NCBI RefSeq assembly: GCF_000002995.4
Contig: NW_025062476.1
Coordinates: 11,530,501 to 11,594,500, forward strand
DNA: 64,000 bases
Direction: 5' to 3'
Origin: Brugia malayi
Lineage: Eukaryota > Nematoda > Chromadorea > Rhabditida > Onchocercidae
The translations under genes were made by a program, and so were the position numbers. Of this stretch, positions 13,949-24,060 are shown piece by piece. The notes under the pieces are model-generated. The model had not been told where the DNA came from. It was given only the letters and a program-made list of their open reading frames with translations, and ran no database searches. Numbering within the stretch: the stretch's first letter is position 1; the number at the start of each line of letters is the position of its first letter.

Positions 13949-15050
13949 GTGGAAAAAATTACATACTGTTTACATTCAATCAAAAAAACGTACATGAAAC
14001 AAAATTTATGGACAATTTAAAAAAAAAAAATATATAAAATGACGCAAATGCAATTTCTAATATAGCACAATTAAATGCAGACAAAAGAAAAACCAAATGA
14101 AATAAATGGTTAAACATTCACTAACTTCATAAATATTTTGAATCGTTAAGATTGGACAAAGTATTGCAAGCATTAAAAAATGCTAAATAGTTTCAATTTG
14201 CTAAATTAAAAATCAAAAATTGCTAAACAGTAAAAATTTGCTAAATGAATCCACTCATAAAACTTGGTTCAATAATGAAAGTACTGAAGGAACATTAAGC
14301 TCTGAGATATTAAAAAATCATAGCATCCACAATTCATACAATCCACTGTGTATCATCGTAGCATATAGTGGTACGAATGAGAAAGTATTGGTTTAAAAGA
14401 GATAAGTTAGAAATCGTAACAGTTGGAGAGAGTGTGGGATAAAAATTCGAAATGCGGCTATTATAAAGCTTGGTATATTAGGAGAGTGCAGGACAAAGTA
14501 AGAATGTTGAAGGATTAGGAAAACAAGTTTAGAATGAGACATTGAAAAAATTAACAAGTGATTGTAGTAAATTCTGTTCGCAGAGAAACAGGATATAAGA
14601 GAAGTGTGTGATTTGAAGATTCGGTTAGGATTAGTAAGACATTTTAGAGAAATATTTCTGTGTATGATTTAGAAAGTTATAAAAGATTTTAGATTGCTAT
14701 TTGCATCAGAGATTAGAGATTGAAGTAAGATAGTTGTAGCGTGGTCGTTTACGTTTGAGAGATTGGAGTAGCACAGCTGTGGTCTGGCCGTTCACGTCTG
14801 AGAGATTCAGGTGGCGTAATTATAGCGTGGTCGTTTACGTTTGGATTTTTATGGATGAGAAATGATTGAGAGATAGGAGTATTATATCAGTTGAATGTTA
14901 CATCATGTCGGTGCAAATGATGTTTTATATTTTCGTGAATAAGCTTACACGTCAATTTTCTACGCAAATTGACATATTTATTGTCACGTAATTAATTTCT
15001 CGTATTAATTCATATATTAATTCGTGGCTGCTTAACAATCAATATGCTTT
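13940..15050. other. Intergenic region between divergent ubr-1 and rpn-5
   Basis: About 1.1 kb, holding the promoters of both genes. It is less AT-extreme than the rest and purine-rich on the plus strand around 14380-14900. It contains the repeat at 14735-14865. No coding exon is recognisable, and I cannot pinpoint promoter elements. Confidence 0.6.
14735..14865. repeat. Three diverged ~43-bp repeats upstream of rpn-5
   Basis: The word ACGTTTG/ACGTCTG recurs at 14751, 14794 and 14838, a spacing of 43 and 44 bp. It lies within longer similar blocks (GTGGTCGTTTACGTTTGAGAGATT and relatives, given here by position 14741-14764). It sits in the shared promoter region. Confidence 0.7.
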
Positions 15051-15063
15051 CTTTTTTGTAGGT
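15051..15063 (+). promoter_or_regulatory. Putative trans-splice acceptor of rpn-5
   Basis: CTTTTTTGTAG ends at 15061, two bases before the ATG at 15064. Such a T-rich acceptor next to the start codon is typical of spliced-leader addition in nematodes. Confidence 0.55.
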
Positions 15064-18000
15064 ATGGAAGGACGAAAAGTTTCTCCAGTACGTTCAGATA
15101 ACTCGAAGTTGTTATCATCCCAATCTACTAATTATTACGCTAATTTAGCTGTTCAGGTTAATAAGTTTAGCAAGATGATGTATGTTTGTGTTTAGCAAGA
15201 TTTTTGTGTAATTAGGAAATCAAAATTTCTGGGATTGAATATTGCTTTTTAGTTTTAAAAATTAATATTATTTGATTAAAATATTTAAATGTGAAGATTG
15301 TATTAAAGAGAAATTTTATTTGAAAAGATTTCCACTATTTATTAAATAAAATGATTGCAGGAAGGAGATGGACGGCTTTTCAAAATGGAAGTGGATTATA
15401 GTGCACAAACCGATGAGGCTTTGGCTAAAGCAGATGCTATTGCGAAGGTTGTTTGTAATTTTAATTGTTAATTTAAATTATTGACCATTCTCAGTGGTTA
15501 TCTTGTCCCATTTTTTAATGGTCATCTGCTGATTATCAAATATAAGTATAGTAATGGTATCCACAAAATTTTATTGCGATTAAGGCTAGCAGCAACTTCC
15601 TAAGTTGATACGAGAGTCGGATTATTAATAATTGCGGAATTTGCTGATAAATGGTTTGAGTTGTAGAGTTGATCAAAAAGGATTTGTGAGATCCGTATAA
15701 AGCTGAGGAAACGAATATAACAAAAATAAATTACAGAGTGGTGATGTGCCAGCAGCGCTAGATTCATTATCAGGTTTGGAGAAATCAACAAGACTTGGAT
15801 CAGATATGAAATCTAACACACGTATTGTTCAACATATGGTTAAACTCTGCTTTGACGGAGGCGACTGGACATTGTTAAATGACACTATTCTGGTGTTGTC
15901 TAAAAAACGTTCCATAATTAAACAAGCAATAGCTAAAATGGTTTGCATTTATATCTTCATCTGTTTCAGTAAGCTATCATTTTCGAGTTGTTATTTCAAT
16001 TGCATGGTTATTAAGAAGATTGGAAGTGGCTCTCACTATTTTGGTCCAGAATCTAGAAGATTAACAGTTTTTTATTGTGTTATTTCAGGTACGCGACTGT
16101 TGTGAAATGATCGAAAAAACACCAAATGACCATACTCGTGACAAACTGATCGAAACTTTAAGGAATGTTACTGCTGGAAAGGTTTCCTTCAGTACTTTCA
16201 TTTTCTATAAAGCACTGGTCAATTTGTGATGAAAGTCGTTTTTGCGATAGCGGTTATGCAATAATTTTTTTTAACTAATTGTAGATATATGTCGAAGTTG
16301 AGAGAGCTCGGCTGACTAGTCGTCTTGTCAAGAAACTAGAATCAGAAGGTAAACTTGATGAAGCAACGACAATGCTTTTAGAACTGCAAGTGGAGACTTA
16401 TGGTTCTATGGAATTGAAAGAAAAGGCAAGTTTCTTTCTCTTAGATTAGAAGTTTGATTTTGGTCTTTTTTGTGGCATGTTCTTTCTTATCTTATTTGTA
16501 TTTTTTTAGGTGGAATTCATCTTAGAGCAAATGCGTCTGTGCGTGTTGAAAAACGATTTTATTCGTGCATCAATTTTATGCAAAAAGATCTCCACTCGTT
16601 TTTTCGAAAACAAATCGGAAAAGGTAAATTTTTTTATCAGAACCACATATTGCATTTAACTTTTCTTGTCTATTTTGGTAACCTTTATTGTCTGTCTTTT
16701 CCAGAATGTAATATTTTGAGGTTTCATTTGTGTCATGAAATTATCAGATTTCAACCATTGAGCGTATTTAAGTCATCGTTATCAATGATCTAATCAACTG
16801 GAATGCTATTCTGCATAAATCTTTTTCAGATCGCTTTTCCGCAGTTGTGCATATTTTATTTTCACACCACATGTTTCTTCTTGTTTAAGAAGTTTAAGGT
16901 TTTATTTTCAGGTTCAAGAATTAAAACTGAAGTACTATGATCTAATGATCAAAATTGGGTTGCACGAAAGCGCTTATCTGGATGTATGCCGATATTATCG
17001 GGCAGTATTAGATTCACCTTGTGTGCAAGCTGATCAAGAAAAATCAAAACAGGTCAATTTTGGTCCCTTAAAACATTAGAAATGTACATTTTTTTTTGAA
17101 GTTGATAAACACTGTATTTTTTTTTCAGATTCTCAAATGTATTGTCTTGTATGTGTTGCTTTCTTCTCATAACAATGAACAGTGGGATTTATTACATCGT
17201 ATTCATGAAGGACGACAGTTAGAACTTATTCCGGAATACAATTCATTTCTTGAACTGTTCATTAATCAGGAACTGATTTCATGGAAAGTGTGTGCGAAAT
17301 CTATCTAAAAATAATGATAATAATTTTTTCATACTTTACTTATCGAAACTTTATTGAGAAAAAATATTGGTTTCTTTGCCAGATCCTGTATTTGTAATTG
17401 TAGATAAGGAAATTTCTCATTAGTTAAGAATTCTTTGTAGTATTTGCGAAATAATAAGTAGTAACGTTTGAATTTCGTACTATATTTTGTTACTGTAAAT
17501 ATTATCGATGTGTTAAATGCTTGCAGAAAACAATAAGCAAATATGAAAAGCTCTTACGTGATGGTATTTCGACAAGCAAAGCGACTGATGTCCTCGATCG
17601 TAGTGAAAATGGAAATAAGCGTTGGTCCGATTTGCATACGCGTGTTGGTGAACATGTGAGAGTCTTCTACTTTTTTATTTTTTTTTTCTTCAGTTATTTT
17701 GTTGAAATACCTTTTTATTATAGATAATAAATAGATCGGTATAAAGGGGTAATAATTGCGGATAGTCATGTTTGCAATAAAATTTTTACAAATTAGGTTT
17801 TACGACTCATTATTGGACTTATCATGCAGAAACTTTCATATTCACTGTTATTTACACGTCATTATTTTATCTGTTATTTGTCTTGATCGCAAAGAGATTG
17901 ATCTAAATCCTTTTGAAACAAATTTTATAAAAATATTTTTTATTTTTATGTAAATTTTTCATTTGCTACAGAATATGCGTATGATTGCGAAATACTACAC

Positions 18001-18746
18001 TAAAATAACATTTGCGCGTATGGCTGAATTACTCGATTATCCTATTGAGGTAAGTACATTATGCGAATAAAAAGTTTGTTTGATTCATTCACTACCAAAC
18101 ATTCTGTAACAATATAAAAATATGTGGTGTGGTATTGAAAAATATTACTGCTCTGTAATTTATAAATTTTAAAATGACATTGTATAAAGAAGTTTCGGCA
18201 TACAGTTATGCATTTCGCTAATAAATTCGAATTAAATTTTGTGTGTTTTGAAATTTTTTCTATAATTTAAGGAAATGGAAGGTTTTTTATGTAATCTCAT
18301 TGTTACGGGTGCAATTCCTGATGCAAAAATTCATCGTCCAGCAAAGGTTGTCAACCTTCGAGCTCGAAAAGCTAATATTGAGCAATTAGATCAATGGGCT
18401 AGTTCTGTACGAAAGCTTACTGATATACTTAATAAGGTTCCAGTTTTTTCTTTTTCTTTTTTTCTTTCTTTTTTGTATAATTACAATAGTCATAAACAAA
18501 ATATTCTTTCTTTTTCCCTAACTCCCGTATTTATAAATACGAAAAAAATTGATTTTTTTGGCATCAGAAAATATATTTCACTTTGTGTGCTTAAATTTGA
18601 ATTGAAGATTAAGTGTTAATTGTGCTAAACGCTATTTTTTTTTTTTTAAATTTTCTAGTTTTCAGGTGTCTCATTTGATTTCCAAAGAAGAAATGGTTCA
18701 TCGACATTTAGAAGATAGTTCAGGATCAAGTGCTACTGTGCGTTAA
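15064..18746 (+). CDS. rpn-5: 26S proteasome non-ATPase regulatory subunit Rpn5 (PSMD12)
   Basis: Subunit of the proteasome lid; Rpn5 contacts the AAA base and the Rpn11 deubiquitinase region. Exons: 15064-15156, 15361-15447, 15737-15940, 16089-16181, 16285-16425, 16510-16623, 16912-17052, 17129-17287, 17527-17655, 17972-18049, 18272-18436, 18666-18746 (TAA). The product has 494 residues; human PSMD12 has 456. The family signature ETYGSME...[11 protein letters not shown] is at about 191-217, followed by KLKYYDLMI, then a PCI/winged-helix domain at about 300-430 with [19 protein letters not shown], and a C-terminal helix. All eleven introns are phase 0. Intron 5 begins GC. The N-terminus is about 35 residues longer than the human protein. 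It is divergent from ubr-1, so two arms of the same degradation pathway share an upstream region. Identification is very secure. Confidence 0.96.
16426..16509 (+). other. rpn-5: GC-AG intron of rpn-5
   Basis: Exon 5 ends GAAAAG and the intron starts GCAAGT, then ends TTTTTTTAG. Homology (MELKEK|VEFILEQ) fixes the junction. Apart from the +2 C, the donor is a perfect AG|GCAAGT, the usual context for tolerated GC donors. Confidence 0.85.
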
Positions 18747-19052
18747 TTGATTTTTTGCATTGCTTGCTCACCTCCATCATGTCTTTGTTTTATATCTGTT
18801 TCCCAATAAGCAAAATTACGATGGTTGTAAGTAAAAAGCCGTTCGACGATATATTGTTTTAATGATAATGAATCATTCAGCGCAGTAAACTTTTTCTTGA
18901 ATTAAAAATTGAGAAGTTGTACATTTTTATAATTATTTGTGCCGTATAATGCAATCAAATTATTATCACTCGAAAAATTAGCTGAAGAAATATTTCCATT
19001 TTCAATTTACATGTGGCTTGAAAATAGAACTGGAAAAAACATATTTATAAAA
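18747..19052. other. Convergent 3' intergenic region
   Basis: About 306 bp between the rpn-5 stop and the stop of the minus-strand WW-type gene. It must hold both 3' UTRs and polyadenylation signals, and I see no coding. A possible plus-strand signal is the AATAAG near 18807, which is weak. Confidence 0.5.
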
Positions 19053-20739
19053 TTATGATGAATTATATTTTGGCATATCACGTGGTATTTCTTCAAGTGT
19101 GTTGTCACGTATCACTGATTCCTTCTTTACAGAAGTAGATGATTCTTTCCCACTTTTCGACACACTTTTTTGAGTAAATTCCGCAATGAATGAGTTCACT
19201 AACTGGTCATTTACCTAAATGGTAATTTTAATGAGGATTGTACGTTATCGTTTTTCTTTTTTATTTCCTTTAAATTAAATAATGACTACACTACGGGACA
19301 TATGGTCTTTTTTTTATCCAAGGTTAACTGCTATTAGAATTATTTGCAGTCATTACAAAATTATTGCAAATGTTTGTTGTACAAAGATGTCTAGTCAATT
19401 ATACAATATGGCTAGCTTTCGTTCAGTCCATTAAATTGATATGTGATAGAGTGCAAAAAAAAAAAAAAAAATTAAAATAAAAAACTTTCGTTCTTTGCAA
19501 TGAAAGGAATTCTGCTGTATTCTTACTTCGTTTTGTTTTAGAATTTTCTTTTCGTTGTGGTTCACTTTCCTAAAATATTCAAAAAAAAAAAAAAAAATTG
19601 TAGCTGATATTTCTACTTCTCCAATTTTCAAACAAAACAAAAAAGTTATATTAAAAATAAATCTAAAATTGAATAAATTCACTTTAGTTTTTGTTCATTG
19701 TTATCACATTTTTCATTGGATCTACTTTTTTGCATTCCATTAGTTGCTAATTTTGTAATGGATTTTTCCCTCTTCTTCATCTCATTATCATCATCAGCAT
19801 CATGCTTAAATCATTTAATTAAATGATCTTCTGCTTTTTTTTTTTTTTTTAATAAATTTTAGACATTTTATTTTTTAAATGTTATTATTTAAATTAATTG
19901 TACATATCAAATCAATTTTAACTCTATAAAAAACTGAAGTTTATTTCTTGCTTGCAAAAAAAAAAAAAAAAAAAAAACGAATAATTCTCGTGATATTCAA
20001 AATTATATTGCATAAGTAATCAATTATTTACAATATCAATGATTGATTACTTACGCAAAATAATTTCACTGCTTGTTTTCAAGGTGTTCAGTGATTTAAT
20101 ATAAATTAACTGATTGGTAATATGAAATAGTTGTATAATTTCCAAATTTTACACACGACAACTACTTGGTGAAGTATTAAAGAGTAGATCGAATGATTGA
20201 TTGATTGACTGATGATAATGAAATGATTATATAATTTCCAATTAAGTATTTCAATTTGCAATATATTCAAATTAATTAGCAATTGTAGTATGAAAAAAAG
20301 TATAGAATAATTTATTGTATATGGCTAACAAAATAAGAATGTTTTGTTTACAAATGACAACTAATAGATAAACTGTTAAATAATGATTGATTAATTTATT
20401 AAATGATTAACTGATCAGTACTGTAAAATGATAAATGATAAAGTTTGCTTGTGTAAATAATTATTTACAAAGCAAAATAAGAAATTAAGTGGTAAGTTAC
20501 CTATGAATGATTATTACTTTCTGATAAATTTCATTTACTAATTAATAGTTTTAATCCATTTGCATTGATAATTATTTAAAATATTTAAAAAGTAAATAAT
20601 AATATATAACCTTTCGTGAGTTTATCTTTTTATCTTTCTCATCCTTTGATATTTTAATATTTTCAATTGAAATTTTCCTCTCATCATTGCATGTCTTCGA
20701 CACATCCCATTGTGTTGTTTCTTTTGTATGTAAACACAT
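19053..20739 (-). CDS. Small charged protein with a partial WW domain, N-terminus unresolved
   Basis: Four phase-compatible exons on the minus strand: 20739-20611, 19804-19683, 19569-19527, 19214-19053 (ending TAA). Donors and acceptors are canonical (AAAG|GTTATA, TTTAAG|C, AAA|GTGAAT, TTTTAG|G, GAA|GTAAGA, TTTAG|G). They give 151 residues with no stop. The exons stand out as GC-richer islands in very AT-rich DNA. The first exon reads CLHTKETTQWDVSK, which matches the second half of a WW domain (Y-x-H/N-x-x-T-x-x-T/S-x-W). The rest is Lys/Glu/Ser-rich, predicted disordered, ending PRDMPKYNSS. The first exon may begin with its own ATG (20739) right after ACGTAG, but half a WW domain implies at least one more upstream exon that I could not find. 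It is convergent with rpn-5. I do not recognise the family, and the function is unknown. Confidence 0.62.
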
Positions 20740-22568
20740 CTACGTAATTTATATGTGTGTTTGTGTTTGTGTTTTTTTTTTTTTTTTTTAATTTTTTAAA
20801 TTGAAATGTTTAATAATTACAATTTTTTTTTTATAACTTTGCCTTTTACTAATTAGATTTGCTATAAATATTTTTAATTTAATTTAAGTTTATTAAAAAA
20901 ATCATTGAAAAAGTAAGTTTACTTATTTATTAATTTTTTTTTTTTTTACTTTCAATAGTACTTTCATTATATTGCTATAAAATTTATTGTAAGTTTTATA
21001 AAAAAATTTTTTTTTCCTTTTTCAGCTAAATTGATTAGATGAAAAGGAAATGTTTATTTGTTATTCAATTTGTGAGTAATGAAAAAATGAGCAAAATAAT
21101 AAATAATTCACTTATGAAACAACCAACCGATATCATTTGAATTTTAAAAAAAAAGTAATTCAGAAATTTTGATATCAGTTGAATTTAAAAAAAAAAAAAA
21201 TTCGGAAATTATATGTGTTTATTTATACTTTCAATTTCTTCTTCTGTTTTTTTTTTTTTTTTTTGAAAAAAAAAACTATTTGTTTTTGAACCATTGATAA
21301 GACAGGGCACTTGTTAACAGTGCATTTTATCAGTATGTTTTTTTTTTTTTTCTTTTTTTTTCCACGCCATCGTTTTTTTTTATTAGTCAGTGAAATTAAC
21401 AGTATTAATTGATAATTAAAACTGATAATTTGAGTATTTTTTGATATAATGATGTATAATATGCTTAATATCTTTAAAAGCAATTGTAAAAACAATTTTT
21501 TTTTTCTTTCATTTTAATCTTTTACATACAAAAAATTTGTGATCACAAAAAATAAAATTTATTTTAGTGTGACGTATTTTATTTCTGATAACAAAATCTG
21601 GTAAAAATTGTTGATTAAAGAATGATAAGCAAAAATTTTTTGAATGAAATATTGTTATTTAATATTAAAAAAAAGTTATACTACAAAAAAAAAAAAAAAG
21701 TATAAAAAAAACGAAAAAAAGAAAAATTGAAAACTGAAATAAAATTTATTTTTTGATAAATTGAAATGAATTTTTTTCGTTCCATAAAAAAATTATACTT
21801 ATTTAATATTATTTGAAAAAAATTTCCTCCATAACTGATGGATACTTTTATGAATTGTTATTGCAATTAAATTGTCTGATTTTAAAATAAAAAATGAAAT
21901 ATTGAAGCTATTCGCCTCATGTGCAATCATTTATGATAACAAATTAAATTCAATTTAAATTTTTGTCTTTAAATGCTTTTTTTTTTAATTTATACACTTC
22001 ATTGTTAAATTTAATTTTTAGGTATTCCATTTCAATTAAAACTGAAGCTAACTTTCATTATAAATACATTGTATGTTTATCTACAATACTATCCTAAAAT
22101 TGATAATATGATTTGATTTAATAGAAAATAATGATTATATTTGCTGTGAACAATTTTCTTTTTTAACTTTTCTTTTTTGTTTTTTTTTTTAAATAGTAGT
22201 TGTTAGCATTCTTTAAAGATTTCCTTCGCTTTTTCTTCTTTATTTTCCTTTCATTTTTTTACGCAGCTGTTTTATAAATTAAATACATAAAATGCATTTT
22301 TGTTGATTTTTGCAGGTGCATTCTTAAAACGCTTTTTCCTCTTTATTTTCTCATTTTTTCTTTGATTTGTAAAAAAAAAAAAAAAGAAAGAAAAAATTAA
22401 TTTTATTAAAGAAAAATTTTTCGCATAAAATTTACAAATATATACTAATATTTTAATGATAATAATGACCATATTGCTAAATATGAAATAATGGTATCAC
22501 AATAAAAATTTCAAATCAATCATTTTTTTAATTTAAATTTCATCGAATAAAACAAAATGATGAAAAAG

Positions 22569-22596
22569 AGGGAGAGAGAGAGAGAGAGAGAGAGAG
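22569..22596. repeat. (GA)n microsatellite
   Basis: About 13 GA dinucleotides in an otherwise A/T-only context. Confidence 0.9.
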
Positions 22597-23550
22597 GCAA
22601 AGATTAAAATTAATAAAACTTTTCAAAATGACTAAAAGAAAAAAGGAAAGAAAACAACAATAGCTAAAAAAGATAATGTAAATAATATATATTTCATGGC
22701 GAGACTAAAAGTGTATTTCTTATAAAAAATCAGTCAAATTTTTTTTTTTTTTTCTGGCAGTGGGACAATTTTTTTTTTTTTAAATTTAAAATACTATTGA
22801 AATAGAAAAGAGTGATAGCACTAAAAATATTGTAAACAATATGATTATATGTAGCACATCGATGCTTATAACATTTCATTCACCAATTTTTTTCACTTTT
22901 TTTTTTAAAAAAAAATATTTGTATGTTATGCAATTTAAAGCTATGAAAAATGATCTCAAATATTTATATAATGGAAGTTATTTTTTCCTCATTTTTTAAC
23001 TATGAGTTAACAAAGGAAAAAAAAAACAAAGTTATGAATTAAAATTTTTTTTTGAAAGAAGCAGGAAAAAAGAAACAAAAAACAAAAAAAAAAAAAGGAG
23101 ATTAAATGATTTTATATTAAATTTGAAAATACTTATAATTTATTAAATTACAAATGAATATATTTAATTCATAAAATACAATTGAAATAAAAGTAAAAAA
23201 GTTTTTTTCTTCCAGTAAAATGAAATTAAAATAAGTAACACTTATTTATAAATTCTTTTTTTTTAAGAAGAGAAAATCTATATAATAAAATAAGTATTTT
23301 AGTATTTTTAATCGATAATAATCAATTACATTATTTAATTTCTTCTTTTTTTCTGAATAATCGATGTTTTCTTTAAGAAAATGCATAAATTTTTTTCAGA
23401 TATTTTAATTAAAAATGTATAAATTCCATGAATGAATGAATAAATAAGAGGAATAAATTATTGAATGTATTTATTTCATTATATTATTTATCACAATCCG
23501 AAATTAGATTTTGTGCGGAGATAATTGAAAAGATTTGATAGTAGGAGCGG

Positions 23551-24060
23551 GGAGTGATAAGAATTACGATGTATAGCGATTGGAGAATAGAGAGGAGTGA
23601 TAAGAATTGCGATGTATAGCGATTGGAGAATAGAGAGGAGTGATAAGAATTGCGATGTATAACGATTGGAGAATAGAGAGGAGTGATAAGAATTGCGATG
23701 TATAGCGATTGGAGAATAGAGAGGAGTGATAAGAATTGCGATGTATAGCGATTGGAGAATAGAGAGGAGTGATAAGAATTGCGATGTATAGCGATTGGAG
23801 AATAGAGAGGAGTGATAAGAATTGCGATGTATAGCGATTGGAGAATAGAGAGGAGTGATAAGAATTGCGATGTATAACGATTGGAGAATAGAGAGGAGTG
23901 ATAAGAATTGCGATGTATAGCGATTGGAGAATAGAGAGGAGTGATAAGAATTGCGATGTATAGCGATTGGAGAATAGAGAGGAGTGATAAGAATTGCGAT
24001 GTATAGCGATTGGAGAATAGAGAGGAGTGATAAGAATTGCGATGTATAGCGATTGGAGAA
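23551..24060. repeat. 43-bp minisatellite, ~11.9 nearly perfect copies
   Basis: Units begin at 23551 and every 43 bp after that (23594, 23637 and so on), each containing GGAGTGATAAGAATTGCGAT and GATTGGAGAATAGAGA. Copies are identical except for an A in place of G in the first copy (GAATTACG) and TATAACG in place of TATAGCG in copies 3 (from 23637) and 8 (from 23852). Because 43 is not a multiple of 3, the minus strand is open through all three frames, giving a 169-codon artefactual frame. The last copy is truncated at GATTGGAGAA. Confidence 0.97.

Noticed and set aside
21223..21495. Lys- and Phe-rich frames in the AT-rich region (also at 22272, 25129, 37914, 41103)
   Set aside because: Arise from A/T homopolymers, with no splice-compatible or protein-like segment.
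23551..24060. CRISPR-like array
   Set aside because: Direct tandem repeat without spacers, in a eukaryotic context.
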